Positions 1 through 20,967 of a DNA stretch of 64,000 nucleotides are shown one piece after another. The notes under the pieces were generated by a model. It saw only the letters and a list, made by a program, of their open reading frames with translations, ran no database searches and was not told the DNA's origin. The position numbers and the translations under genes were made by a program. The stretch is from Montifringilla adamsi. Its lineage: Eukaryota; Chordata; Aves; Passeriformes; Passeridae. Location: positions 3,765,236 to 3,829,235 of the forward strand of contig JAGGNK010012559.1 in the NCBI GenBank assembly GCA_017590115.1, in the 5' to 3' direction. Position 1 is the stretch's first letter, and the number at the start of each line of letters is the position of its first letter.

Positions 1-560
1 CTCCCACTTTGTCATGTAAATGCGGGCGCCGGGGCCGGGGGCTGCAAGGCGAGTGTTGTTCCTGCAGCACAATGCGGCCAGTGAGCGGGATGAAATCCGC
101 TGCCATTAGAAATTCCGCGGCCCGAGAGGAATCACACACTTTCGCACACAAAGCCGTGCCCTGGGGACGCGCCGGCGGCGGAGCATCGACGCCCTTGTGC
201 CGGGTACCACGGGCAGAGACGGCGGCGAGGGCAGAGCCACCGAAGTGAGAGCAAGTTTGAGGTAATTAGCGCTGGAATACGCTTTGTTTCTGTTATTTAT
301 TGTAACAGCTGGGGAACACGACCCGCTGCCCAACAGCTGCCTGCGCCGGGCGAAGCCGCCGGTGGGACGGCATGAAATTACCATGTCATTGAAATCCTCT
401 CCAGCGCCGCATTCAGCCGAGGGGCCGCGGGAACGGGGCCCAGACAAAAGGGAGTTTTATTGCGGCGGCGGCGGCGGGTCCGTGCCGGCCCCTCTCCGCA
501 CACCCACCCGCCAAAATAAAGCCGGGAATCAGAGAGGTGCAGACGGGGCCGGCGGCACAA
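1..560. other. CpG-rich non-coding block at left edge
   Basis: GC- and CpG-rich sequence mixed with short AT-rich words (ATTAG, TAATTAG, CATTTAT-like). It contains several E-box-like CAGCTG motifs, for example near 306 and 333. Overlapping open frames exist on both strands, but none resembles a known protein and the composition alone would produce them. By synteny this lies in or near the 5' part of AGO1. It could be a regulatory element or alternative promoter; that is inference. Confidence 0.3.
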
Positions 561-3150
561 CAAATGCCACCGGACACGCGTGGTCCATCCTCACCCTGAG
601 ACATCTCCATCCTAAATCACCCCAGAATCCCCCCGCGAAATTAAATCCCTGTCAGGGAGCAAAGCAAGGGGCAGCACCAATGGAAAAGGCAGCTGCTGGG
701 GAGGACGAGCAATTGGCATTCCCGATCTCCAGGCTCGACACCTTCAAAACCACTGGCTCTAAGCAGTGAGCAACACCATTCCACACAGCCCAAACTTCCA
801 GAAGTCCCATCTCAGCTCTGTCAATGCAGACATCGCCGCCTGTTCCTTCCCGAGTGACCTGAGCACTGCCAGGCCCACGCAGCTGTGAGTGCTTTTTGGT
901 TTGACACCAAACTGAGTTTCAGCAGGTGATGTACACACGGGACAGAGGCTCCACCTGCAGCCATCAGAGTTGAGCATTAAACCTGTCTGTGCACCAGAGT
1001 CTGGCTGCTGAGGGCACAGCTCAGCTGCCCAAGCTCTGGTCCTGCCCTGCACTGGGATGGCTTCACCCAAAAAATGAGCCAAAACAGGCTTTAAACTGTT
1101 TTACGACAGGACTGACATCTGAAAGCTGCTGAATTCTTTGTATCCTCACACTAAACATTGCAAAGGACACTGCTGCGCTTCCCACCTGGAAATCTCAGGT
1201 GACACCCTAAAGTGCAAGCTATAAACGTGCCTGGCCGAATGGGTGTCCCTGCACCCTGGGATGTGCAGTCCCACAGGCTGAGCTGAGCAAGACTGTAAAG
1301 CTGCAGGTGCTGCAACAGAGCCCAAAGAACAGCAGCAAGAGGGGTGCCAACTCCATCACACCTGCACACCGGGGCTGTACTCCAGCTGCTCTGGACGTGG
1401 AGAGCAGCGTGGTGATGCCAGCGGTGTGGTGATGCTGGTGGTGTGGACACGGCTCAATGAGCTGACCCGTGAGGGTTCTGCCAAGCTGGCCTCAGCTGTC
1501 CAGCAGCTCTCTTTTCCATCCCTCTGACGGGGTTTGAGAAACACCGGCACAGCAAGTGCCAGCACCCCTGCTGAGCACACCGAGTGGCACATCCAGGCTG
1601 CGTGAGTCTGCTCAGTGACCCTGGGGTCCCCGCTAATGGTGCCTGGGCTGGGCGGAGGCTGAGACCCCCTGCCCAGCCCTGCGAGGTCTCCCGCTGCTCC
1701 TGCACTGCCCAGGCAGCAGCCAGGGACACGCAAAGCCGACAGTCGCAGACAAAGGCGGCCCCCAGTGCCGGAGGGACAGGACAAAAGCGATGCCGGCTCC
1801 TCTCCATGTCCCACCGCGGCCCCGCAGTGCCACCGGCTCCCGGAGCGGAGGCTGAACCCGCCCGTGGCTCTGTGCAGATCACCCTGCCCAAGGAGAAGCT
1901 TCTCTGCCTGATTTGGCTTCCTCCTCGCGTCTGCCATCTTAATAACTTGTCTGTGTTTTGTTCTTCCCGGGGTTTAGGGAGAGGCTGCAAAGAGTGTTTA
2001 GAGATAAAGCATCCGTGCTGTGTCTCCAGGCAAGGTGCTTCTCCTGGCTTTGTTTCTTGGCCTAATCCCGTCCCAGAACCAGGCATACGCAATTTCGTGT
2101 TTCCTGAAGATAAAGAGCCCCAACAGACGGAGCAGCTTTGGGGTTTTTGCAAGGTTCAGCACAGGAAGACAACGGTTGAGATTAACAGCCTTTAGGAAGT
2201 TCGCAAGGGATAAACTAAAAGTTGTGGGAAAATAAGTTTAGTTTTTAAAACCACTGTATGTGTGTGCTTCCCCGAGTGCTGCCTGTGGGTTAGATGTCCT
2301 GGGTTTTCCCGCTGCCTTTCCAAGCATCTCCATGTTGGGCACATCCAGGCACACGCCAGTTTCTGCTTTATTGCCTTGATAAGCCACAGCATCATTAGAG
2401 CTCACATGCAAGGCTCAGCCCGTAGTGAGGGTCTGGCACAAGCAAAGGGGTGCCACAGCAGGGCAGGATTCACAGCAGCTCTGAGAACATGGTCTTCAGG
2501 AGTCCCCTCCCAAGGGGTGAACCTGGGTGGGAGCAGATATCCCACAGCCAAATTTGGGAAAACTCCCATGTGTGCAGCAGCAGAGCCCTGCTTCCAGTGC
2601 AGCCCTCACAGGTCCAGGGACTGAAACCCAAACCTGTCCACAGAGTGCATCCCCATCCCAACACAGGCGATTATTTTAAAGCACCTTAACAGCATCATTT
2701 CAGGCCAGGGTAGGAGGGTGCCCGGCAGCGTTATCTGCGTGACCCTGAGGCAGCAGCGCTGCTATCGCCCCAAGGCGCTGGCAAAGCCCGCGGTGCCGCC
2801 AAATCACGGCTTCCAGAGGCCATAAATCAGCCCAAACACAAAGCAAGCACCCAGCAGCCAGAAGGTAATGCAGACACAGGGAGATTTCTGTGCCACATTT
2901 TAAGTAAATGACGTAAGAAAGGACTGAAGTTTACAAACACTCAGCAGATTTATGTAAAAATCTCACCAGGGCTGATGTGTTATGGAAGGTGACAAATGCA
3001 CCAGCACAAGAGAGGTGGCAGGGCAGCGCCTGCCGATCCCCGTGCCTTGTCCCTCGGAAGGGCAGCAGCTCCCCATCCCCACCGCCCCGTGCTTCAGCAG
3101 GGCAGTGACCCGCGTCTCCATCACCCCATCCCTCCCTCTGTCTTATTTTA
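561..3150. other. Non-coding stretch, no gene seen
   Basis: About 2.6 kb of mostly unique, moderately GC-rich sequence. Short open frames occur on both strands but have no recognisable domain, no consistent splice structure and no similarity I recognise. A small GTGGTGATG-type tandem run lies near 1408-1445. If the AGO1 promoter is at 3.2-4.7 kb on the minus strand, this is probably AGO1 intron 1. Confidence 0.4.
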
Positions 3151-3484
3151 GGCACCAAAATCCATCTCCGACTCTGCAGCGCAAGTTGGCGATGCTCAGG
3201 CCAGGTGCAGGGAGCGAGCGGCAGCCGATGGCACGGCCTAGGGAGCAGTTCTCCAAACCCCCGCGGAGCTGCTCGGCACGAAGGGCACTGCCAGCTGCTC
3301 CCGTCCCCAGCCGGGAGGCGGAGGTTGGAGCAGGGGACACGGGGTACAGGGTGGCTCTGGAGCTCGGCCCCGCGGGGCCACGCTCAGCCTCGGCTCCGCG
3401 CATGTCCTGGCACGGGCAGAGGAGACGCTTCGTGCTGTCACGGCACACGGCGTCGCCGGCCTCGCGCCAGCTGCAGCCTGCGCC

Positions 3485-3670
3485 CCGCTCCCTGAACTCG
3501 GGGAACGGGGAGCTGGGGGATGGATGGGGAGCTGGGGGACGAAATGGGAGCTGGGGAGGGGGGGAATGGCAGGGAGCTGGAGATGGAATGGCAGCCGGGG
3601 GGATGGATGGGGTGGGAGATAGGGGGAATGGAATGGGAGCTGGGGGAAAGATTGGAAAGCTGGGGGGATG
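3485..3670. repeat. Purine-rich GGGAGCTGGGGGA minisatellite
   Basis: Degenerate tandem units of about 16-25 bp built around GGGAGCTGGGG and GGATGGATGGGG. The plus strand is almost pure purine with many G-runs, so G-quadruplex or triplex structure is plausible. It keeps frames open on both strands and explains the long spurious proline/serine-rich frames here. Confidence 0.7.
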
Positions 3671-4028
3671 CTGCTGCTGCTTTGTGCAGAACAGGCCCCT
3701 TTGAGCAGGGCTCGCTCCGCGCTGTGGGGACCTGCGGCTGGACGTGACCCCGGCCCTGTGTCCCCTCCTGCGAGGTTTCTGCGGGTCCCTCCATGGCCCC
3801 TTCCCCAGCGCCCACACCGCTGCTGCTCTCGGGCCACCCGGGGGACGCGCCTGCCCGGCGGCCCCGCAGCCCCCCCGCAGCCCCGCTGCTCAGACCCCCG
3901 CGCGCCTCCGACACCCTCCGATCCCCGGCATCGCCCCCGCACATCCCGCGCCGCCGCCACATCCATCGCCACCCGCCGCGGTCCTCTCCGCACACCCCTC
4001 CACCGCGCTCCCCCGCCCCGGTCCCCAC

Positions 4029-4581
4029 NNNNNNNNNNNNNNNNNNNNNNNNNNNNNNNNNNNNNNNNNNNNNNNNNNNNNNNNNNNNNNNNNNNNNNNN
4101 NNNNNNNNNNNNNNNNNNNNNNNNNNNNNNNNNNNNNNNNNNNNNNNNNNNNNNNNNNNNNNNNNNNNNNNNNNNNNNNNNNNNNNNNNNNNNNNNNNNN
4201 NNNNNNNNNNNNNNNNNNNNNNNNNNNNNNNNNNNNNNNNNNNNNNNNNNNNNNNNNNNNNNNNNNNNNNNNNNNNNNNNNNNNNNNNNNNNNNNNNNNN
4301 NNNNNNNNNNNNNNNNNNNNNNNNNNNNNNNNNNNNNNNNNNNNNNNNNNNNNNNNNNNNNNNNNNNNNNNNNNNNNNNNNNNNNNNNNNNNNNNNNNNN
4401 NNNNNNNNNNNNNNNNNNNNNNNNNNNNNNNNNNNNNNNNNNNNNNNNNNNNNNNNNNNNNNNNNNNNNNNNNNNNNNNNNNNNNNNNNNNNNNNNNNNN
4501 NNNNNNNNNNNNNNNNNNNNNNNNNNNNNNNNNNNNNNNNNNNNNNNNNNNNNNNNNNNNNNNNNNNNNNNNNNNNNNNNN
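4029..4581. other. Assembly gap (553 N)
   Basis: Run of N from 4029 to 4581. The left flank is extreme GC and the right flank is a long poly-T, a context that commonly fails in sequencing. Any exon inside cannot be seen. Confidence 0.99.
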
Positions 4582-4595
4582 TTTTTTCTTTTTTT

Positions 4596-4633
<38 letters not shown>

Positions 4634-4652
4634 ACGTTTTTTGACGTTTTTT
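4582..4652. repeat. Poly-T tract with TTGACG repeats beside the gap
   Basis: About 50 T with two interrupting C, then TTGACGTTTT repeated, directly abutting the gap. The abrupt switch to CpG-rich sequence suggests low-quality assembly at the gap edge rather than a biological repeat. Confidence 0.6.
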
Positions 4653-4779
4653 GTTCGGCCGGGCCGAGGAGGAAGCGCCAGTTCTTGTATCGGCCGCTGT
4701 ACGGTCATTCCTGAAGTGCCCTGAGTCTCGTCAGGCAGGAGCAGGGCAGGAATTCCCCGTGGCCCATCTAAACCCACAG

Positions 4780-5790
4780 AACCAGGCAGAGCATCCCTTT
4801 TCCATCCTGTTTCCCACCATATCCCAGACCTGTGCTCCCCAGGAAACGCAAATCCCGACCCTGTGCCTTGACTTTGTCAATAACATCATAAACCCCAGGA
4901 GCATCATTCCCACAGTGAGCCCAGGTGTGTGTTCCTGGCTGGGCCGTTCCAGGAAAAGCCACAGGAATTCAGGCTGTCAAAGCATTCCCATCTCGTGCTG
5001 TTCTCCCAAAGCATGAGCAGCAGCTCCTGATTTCCCCAGGGAGTGGCTGGAGCAGGATCCAGCTGGGATTTTGGAATCAGAGCTGCACAAACAGCAAAGC
5101 TGCGGCACAGAATCCCACACATCACTCACTCCCGGATTCCTGAGGTTTGGTCCAAGAGGTCTTTACATCATGTCTGGAAGACACCAGGATGAGCAAACCT
5201 TGGGGCTTGAGCTCCTCAGGTTTCCGTGAGGCTGAGCAACCTCAGCGGCAAAGCCCCAGGATTGCCCTGCAAACAGAACTGACACCTAACGCGGGGCTGC
5301 AGAGGGTGCCGGGCATTTCAGACGATCCTGTCCCGGTTTCACTCACAGCTCCCACGCTCTGGCCTCCTCCAAAAGCTTTTCCTGTCCTTCCTGCAGTATT
5401 TATAGTGCAGTATTTATAGTTTGTCTGAGGAGACAAACCCTCACCTCACATAGAGAAGATGAAGCAGGCAACAGCTCTTGTATTTACTCACTGCATCTCT
5501 CTGATATCAAATCCCCTCTCCAGGCAGGTACAGTCCATCAACACCAAATTTTCTCTGTAATTTCCCAAACATTATAAAAACAGGCCCATTCTGAACCCTG
5601 CCCCTGGGGTTTGCAATTTCAGCTTCCTTTAGGATCCTGGGAGATGTCACCCATATGTATTTCTTTAACTTGCTAACTCTTAATGCATCAGAAATATAGT
5701 GGTAATGAGTTCCACAGGTGACACGTTGTGTACAAGTTTTAATTAAAAGTTAAATAGTTTAAGACATTTGTTTACAGGCAACAATATTGG
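4780..5790. other. Intergenic sequence between probable AGO1 promoter and AGO4 3' end
   Basis: About 1 kb of unique sequence without a supported gene. A perfect 14-bp tandem duplication (GCAGTATTTATAGT) lies near 5393-5420. Confidence 0.5.
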
Positions 5791-5794
5791 TTGC

Positions 5795-8700
5795 TCACTC
5801 TGTACATTGCATTTATTGGACAGCAATAAGGAAAAACAGAACATTTGGCACGAGAATGCCAATTTTTATTATTATTATTATTATTATTTTTGGACACATG
5901 AACACAAAATATCCCTGCAGGCTAAAAAAAAAAAAATACAATGCAATTGTACACGACCAGCATCTTATCTCGACACGGGGCTGTGAGCCCCAGGACAGTT
6001 TAGAAAGTACCTCGTATTGCTAGAGACATACATCCAGTCCAAAGTTAATAAAATACCATTTGAAACATTACAAGTCTAACAATATATAAACCAAAAAATT
6101 ACATCAGAAGTCAAACTGAACAAATGCAAACATTTTACATTGAAGTTGCAGCCTCTAGACATAGAAATATGAAAATGTCAATAGCAAGGTCTAAGAAAAT
6201 CTGTAAGTGATATTTAGTGCAAGATCTTTCCTCCAGTGCACAGGGAAAGAGCCTCGCAGTGGATCGGGATCGGGATGGATCCAATGCCCTCTGGCCCTGC
6301 CTTCTGAAAATGAAAGCAGAGTCACTCCCTCGCTATTGAGCAAGAAAACTCCTACAGCACATCCACAAAGGGGTCGGGGCTGTCAGATGCCAGCTCTGAT
6401 CCATGGCCCTGCCCCATCCCAAGGGCAGAGCGAGGCTGGACACAGGACAGCCCCTGCACCGACCTCTGCTCCCTCTGGATGGAGCTCCGGGCACCTGGGG
6501 AACTCCCAGCAATACAAGAGCCAGACTGGTGGAGACAGGCTAACTTGGGATTGCCAGAGCTTGTTCAGAGCTCAGCAGGGACAAAGCAAGCAGAACCGGG
6601 TGGAAAACAGGATTTCTGCCCCCTCCCCCCCTTTTTTTAATTTTTTTTTTATATATATATCAACCACCCCCTTCCCCAACCCTTTGAACTTTGCTACATT
6701 TAAAATCTTTCACACCACAGAGCTAAACAGTGGCCAACAGGCTTTATTTATAAAAAAACCCAAAAAAACAAAAATCAAAACACCCTAAAACTACAGCTAC
6801 AGAATGCACATCTTCCCATTGATTGACACATGCAGAACGAGTCACTCAGGCCCACAGGGCTCACTCAGGTCCTCAAGTCCTCCAGACTTGGGCTCAGACC
6901 TGCCTAGGGCAGCACTGCTGCAACTTGGATCCTGAACTTCAGTGCTTTCCCCCCAAAACTCCAGCCCTGTGCCCGGGGTGGGCTCACACCAGCCCCGCTC
7001 GGGTGCTGGCCCAGGGCTCACCAGGGGCTGATGCTCCACCTGGTCTGAGGTCAAATATCCAGTCACAGGCAAACCAAGGAGAGGCTCTCCCTTCCCTCAG
7101 TCTCAACTAGGAGTGCTTGGCACTGGACAACTAATTGGTGATAAAGTTCATTTTTTATGCACCCTTGTTAAACCAGCCCCATTCCTAGTGCACAAACTCC
7201 AATCAGGGATCTTGGATCCTACCACCTCCAACAGGTGCTCAGGTGCTTTTCAAGGTGCCAAAGTTCTCCGTGTGTGTTGGGTCAGTCAGAGTTCACTCTA
7301 AAAAGGGTTTTTGTGTCTTCTCCCTGAACGAGTACTGAGAAAAGCAGCGGTCAGTCTCCCACCCACATGTCCTGATTTTGTTACACAAGTGAGGTATTCT
7401 TTAAAAAAAAAGTTAAAAAACGTAAAAGAATCTTTTTTGTTTTTTCAATCTAAACCTGTCCTGGCACATGCCAGGAGCAGGGCTCACTTCAGTCCCATTT
7501 TCAACAGAAATGAAAAGAGGTTAAACTTAATTTATGAGACGTACTACTGGCAAGGAGGTTATAAAACTGTTTGAAGATGTTCAGTGTACTCTGGTACAAC
7601 TGAAAACAACAGCATTTAGAAATGTAAACTTTCATTTATTTACAAGCTTAAAGACTGAAGGAAACAGCATTTCCTATTGCTGAAATTTGGAGGGGGCTGG
7701 TTCCTAAGCTTTGGGACAGCAGACAACTTAGCAGCAAACCCCACACAAGTATCAGAGACCACAGTGCAATCCTTGGGCTTCTCAAACTCCTCCTCAGTTT
7801 AGGAATAAGCTTTAATCTGCACTAACTCAGGTATACAATAAGGAATCTAGTCTTAAATTACTACGTTCATGGATTACAGGAATACCAGGGAAACAAGGTC
7901 CCTGTTCTGGATTACAGGTTGCAGCTGAAAAAAAAGCCAAGCAGATTAAAAACCCTAATTTCTAGGCTGGGACAGAATCAGCATTTGAGATTCACACGGG
8001 TTCAACATGCTGTAAATGCAATTGTGTGGGCAACCCAGATTCCCAGGAAAAAAACAGTTCAAAATGCTGGTACAAGTCCTCAGGTTGCCTGTCACACAAT
8101 ACATTTCAACTGCACACGTTGGCCTTTCCTACACGGAACACCCAGTTTCCAAGCTTATAAAAATGTTGTAGACAGGACACCAACAGTGAATATAAAACAG
8201 TTAAAAATAATTCTTAAAAAAAGCATGGAAATGTGTCTTTTCTAATTTGTTTCAGAAACTGCCAAATTGTGTGTTCAGAAAACGACACGAGAATGTTGGT
8301 TAAACTCATGCACAATCCTCAGCTAGAAAATTACACTGTTTGGGGGGGCTTAAAAAACAAAGATTTATTGCCAAAGTTAAACCTTCTATGAGAAAAAAGT
8401 TTTAAAATCACTTAGATTTATCAAACCACACAGCAGCATAAAGTGGGCACTTTTGTAAAAGTTTGCAAAATACCTAAAAGCTAAATTTTTTTTTTTTGTT
8501 TTATCATTTTTAGAGGGGGGAAATGATGGTTCAGTACTTGTTACGATACCATGGCAGTATTATTTATAACCATTATCATTAAAATCTACTGACAGGCATC
8601 ACTATTGGTTATATTACACATTCACAGAACAAGAACCACCTATTAACTCGCAGTATAGTGCAATTGCTTTGCAGCCCAAGTCTGCAGAGATTAAAAAGAT

Positions 8701-9258
8701 AATTAGTAAAACTGACAAAAAACTGCAATACCTGTGAAAGTTATGTTTGTTAAAAGGCATTTACAGTAGTGAAGTCTAAAATCTCCATAAAAAAATCTAT
8801 GGCCCCACACGACAGAAGGATTACAGCGAGCTGGATAAAACATTTTGCCATCACATCATACTCACGAAGCAGGGCACGGAGACAGAGCAGCAGTCACCGT
8901 CAGCTCATGGGATGAGGAGAACTGAAAAAACCACAGCTAGCAAAAGATTTGATAGAAACCTTTCGTGCCAAGTCCTTGAAAAATTTCAGGATGATCAGCC
9001 TTTGCGCTTTGAGGTAAAAATTCAGTCCAATGCATCAGAAAAGACAAGTCTATGGATTTCTAGTACAGAAAACAATGAAACAAATGGCTCAATTGTGTTG
9101 GTGCATCAGACGTTGCAGTGAAGAACAGATTCAGTGCGACTGTCCGGAGCTGCTGGTAGTGGGCAGTCCGAAATCCCCCGGCCCTGGATAGAGCAGGAGG
9201 CTTCCAAACACTTCAGGACTGCATGGGTAGTTGTTTTGCCTCATCTTCCCAGGGGCTC
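5795..9258 (-). other. AGO4: AGO4 3' untranslated region
   Basis: About 3.4 kb of AT-rich, non-coding sequence follows the AGO4 stop codon. Minus-strand AATAAA signals occur at 8364-8369, 7635-7640, 6743-6748 and 5812-5817. The last is followed by T/G-rich sequence and is the best candidate for the distal poly(A) site, but several signals imply alternative 3' UTR lengths. The gene-distal boundary is inferred from signals, not transcripts. Confidence 0.65.
5866..5887. repeat. (ATT)n microsatellite in AGO4 3' UTR
   Basis: Seven or so uninterrupted ATT units, 50-75 bp upstream (in the minus-strand sense) of the distal AATAAA signal. Confidence 0.9.
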
Positions 9259-18066
<8,808 letters not shown>

Positions 18067-20164
18067 TCACAGAGGCTCAGCCTTCCAGCTGCTCAGAACT
18101 CCAAGGTAAAAAACGTGTTCCCTAAAGCATGTATAGGTGGGTGCCATAAATAATTCTTAAAATTTTAGAGGCATTTATTCATGACCGTGGTTAAGAACTT
18201 CAGAGAGTCCTGAGAGGGAATGCAACTATACAGATATTATGTATTTTCATGTAATGCAAAGATAAATACATCCCTACCTCCATTTCTAAAAATTTCTAAA
18301 ACAAACCAACAGCCCCAAAAGCCACATTTTGCCATTGTTTTCACTACAGGTTTAAAGTTCAGACGTCAATGATCCAATTTAAAATTCCAACAGAAGGACA
18401 GGAGTGAGGAAAGGCTTAGGCTTTCCTCTAAGTAGAAGGATAAGGGAGAAAGCATTAGACAGGTATGGTCTCCTACAAACATGGAAGAGATATTTTATTG
18501 GGACAAAAGAAGAGCTTCAGGAACAGATCTAAGGAGGAAATTATTAGAGGCCTGGAAGCATTACTCACATGCAAGCTGGTCACTAGGGAAGCCTTTAGTT
18601 ACCCTCCTCAAAGTGTTAAGATCTGAGATACCATGTTAACGAGATTAAACTGACTATTTTTTAAATCGATCAGAGCCTCAGCTGACACTGCACATAAAGC
18701 AAATGACACTGGTATATTTTCATGGGTTTGTCTGTATCTGAGCCAGGCTCAGCGTGATCAAAGTGTCTTCCCTCGGTTGTGGAGTAGAAAAGGAGAGGGC
18801 AAGCACTCTCACTAGAATGCAATAATAAACCTATCATAAAACTTAGGGCAAATTTAGCATTATAACCTGACAGCATCCATGTAAGACAAAATCTCAGAGT
18901 TTGTACCAGGAGAAAGGAGAGGTAGGTGACTCCTATTTGGGTACACAATAAACTTTAACACAACCATAAACTAAAGCCAGGACCAAATCCCAGGAGATTC
19001 CACACTGGATTTAAAAGCCATCCACTGGTTACTGCATTACCAAATGAAATTACCAACCTAAGGACACCAGCCCTGGAATGTTTTTAAGCAGAAGGAACAC
19101 AGAGCATGTAAGCAGCTGAAGCCCACTGCCGTGTCAGCTCTGCAGAGCTGCAGTGGCAGGGGGCTGCTGGGGACAGACACCCCACAGGACACGTTCCTGG
19201 CTCCACACCTGCCTGACGGATCATGCTCTGTCTCGGACAGACCAGTTGTGGGGTACAGTTAGTGTTTAAAAAAAGTTACAGTTTGTTGTTTAAAAAAACT
19301 ACAGCTGTCTTGACAAGCATGAATCATTGAGGGCAATCAAAGTTTGCTGTGCTTATTTGGATACGAGAGATGATCCATTAATCCCATGCTAATTAGTCTG
19401 AAGGAAGTGCAGGCACTGACCTCCTGCAAGAGATTAAATGACAACTATATTTACCCATTTTCCTCCCTTGGTATTGACAAGTTCTGCAAACGCACAGCAA
19501 TGCTGCCCTCTGTTCTGACCAAAAGAAAAAAAAATTACATCTCCTCCTTCCTAAAGTTATTTCTCAAAGGATTCTAGAGAGTCAGCTACAAACTGTTTTC
19601 CCATTTTAAGCCAGGCTGCCTTGGCATCACAGGATTTTCATCTGATCAGCCTGACTAGGGTGGTATGTGCTGTTATATTTTAATTTCTCTTACCCCACAA
19701 CCATTATGTACTAAGCACCTCAACCGAATTGCTTCAGACAGGAAGCAGTTTTTAAAACTGAAAGAGAATCTGCTTCCCCAGCTGGAACTCAGGGAGGCCA
19801 GGATACATCACACACATACAGAAGGCTCTGAGTCAGCCCTCAGTACCTCAAACTCTGGATTCTTCTGGAATTGCACCTTTGTGTCAATAAAGGTTTCCTA
19901 TCACACCAAAATTAACATCACTTCGCTTATACCAATCGTTTGAATGGGAACTTGATGGGTCAGGTGTACAGGACCACCGAGGGCTAGAAATACATCCTGC
20001 AGGCATTTGATGGGAGAAATATCATGGAATAGGAACAAGCAGGAAAGCACCACATGCAAAAACCCACCAATATTTAAGCGAAGTTTGTTAAAGAAATAAG
20101 CAGCCGTATTTTCAGACAGCATCACCTTAAACTCTCAGAAATAGCTCAATGTCAAATATAAAAC

Positions 20165-20450
20165 TTATCCCTGCACAGGTTGCAGGGCGCGCATCGCTAT
20201 GACAGTAGAGCCCTGCCGGTCGCCGTCCCCTCTGCCGCTGTCCCGCTCCAGCCCCGTCCCGTCCACCCCGGGGAGGGCGAGGCGCGTCCCCCGGTAGCCC
20301 CGGCAGCAGCGGGGCCGTGAGGGCACCCGCAACCCCCACGTAAAGTTTCGCGACCCGCTGCGGCTCCTCCGCACCGGGCAGCGCCGGCGGCTCCGAGCGG
20401 GCCCCGCCGCTGCCGGGGAGCCCCGCCGGCTCTGAATCACGGAACCCCGG
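20165..20450 (-). promoter_or_regulatory. AGO4: CpG island, candidate AGO4 promoter and first exon
   Basis: Strongly CpG-rich block about 2.2 kb upstream of AGO4 exon 2. It is the only such island between AGO4 exon 2 and the CLSPN island. Position and strand fit an AGO4 promoter. Its upstream edge abuts the tail of a CR1 element (from 20436). Assignment is by position and composition; no transcription start can be read. Confidence 0.55.
20176..20194 (-). other. AGO4: Weak candidate for AGO4 coding exon 1
   Basis: On the minus strand an ATG at 20194-20192 reads Met-Arg-Ala-Leu-Gln-Pro followed by G. This matches human Met-Glu-Ala-Leu-Gly-Pro-Gly at M, A, L and P and lies at the downstream edge of the CpG island. 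However, the phase-1 donor needed after that G reads TG rather than GT, one base short of a valid site. It may be coincidence, a one-base assembly error, or a divergent start. Confidence 0.25.
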
Positions 20451-20711
20451 AATATTCGGGGTGTGAAGGGACCTCGGGAGATCGTCCAGGCCTAACCCCC
20501 TGCCTAGGCACGGTCACCGGAGCAGGTGACAGGGACGCGTCCAGGTGGGTTTGGAATGTCTCCGGATAGGGAGACACCACGCCCTCCCTGGACACCTGTT
20601 CCAGTGCTCGGCCACCCTCAACATAAAGTTCTTCATCATGTTAAGGTGAAACACTGTGGTTTTCTTTATGGCCATTGCTCCTCATCCTGTTGCTGGGCAC
20701 CAGCGAAAAGA
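20436..20711 (-). mobile_element. CR1 LINE, outer copy, first segment
   Basis: Begins with GAATCACGGAACCCCGGAAT and GGGACCTCGGGAGATC, the reverse complement of the CR1 tail. It continues through the TTCCAGTGCTCGGCCACCCT and TTTATGGCCATTGCTCCTCA blocks to GGGCACCAGCGAAAAGATCT, where an opposite-strand CR1 interrupts it. The element resumes at about 20968. Confidence 0.9.
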
Positions 20712-20967
20712 TCTTTTTCAGTGGTGCCCAGCAACAGGATGAGGAATAATGGCCATAAACTAAAACATTTCCTCAGCATAAGGATGAACTTTCCATGAGG
20801 GTGGCCGAGCACTGAAACAGGATTATGGAGTCTCCCTGTCCGGAGAGATTCCAAACTCACCTGGATGCATTCCTGTGTCCCCTGCTCTGGGTGACCCTGC
20901 CTTGGCAGGGACATTGTACTGGATGATCTCCAGAGGCCCCCTCCAACCCCAACAATTTTGTGACTTG
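20712..20967 (+). mobile_element. CR1 LINE inserted in opposite orientation inside another CR1
   Basis: Sense-orientation CR1 3' end: TGGTGCCCAGCAACAGGATG, then TGGAGTCTCCCTGTCCGGAG, then GATGATCTCCAGAGGCCCCC, ending in ACAATTTTGTGAC. It splits the minus-strand CR1 at homologous positions, with GAAAAGATCT before and GAAAAGAGTCT after, a possible short target duplication. The opposed copies form an inverted repeat of about 37-bp arms (20662-20699 and 20719-20760 region). Confidence 0.85.

Larger units (their letters stand above)
3160..4780 (-). promoter_or_regulatory. CpG island interrupted by gap, probable AGO1 promoter
   Basis: Very GC- and CpG-rich sequence from about 3160 to the gap at 4029, resuming at 4650-4710. 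It lies about 1.1 kb beyond the AGO4 polyadenylation region, where the next gene of the conserved AGO4-AGO1-AGO3 cluster should begin on the same strand. That makes an AGO1 promoter and first exon the natural reading, but the AGO1 start codon is not found and may fall in the gap. The AGO1 assignment rests on synteny only. Confidence 0.35.

Noticed and set aside
2020..2235. Open frame whose start looks like a signal peptide (MSPGKVLLLALFLGL...)
   Set aside because: Only 71 codons, no conserved domain, no exon context or homologue I recognise; the remainder is basic, low-information sequence.
3755..3795. Minus-strand ATG reading Met-Glu-Gly-Pro as an AGO1 start
   Set aside because: Superficially similar to the AGO1 N-terminus but lacks the following residues and has no GT donor in the expected phase.
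18270..18292. Minus-strand ATGGAG followed by GTAGGG as AGO4 exon 1
   Set aside because: It would end in phase 0, whereas exon 2 needs a phase-1 donor; AT-rich context without a CpG island.
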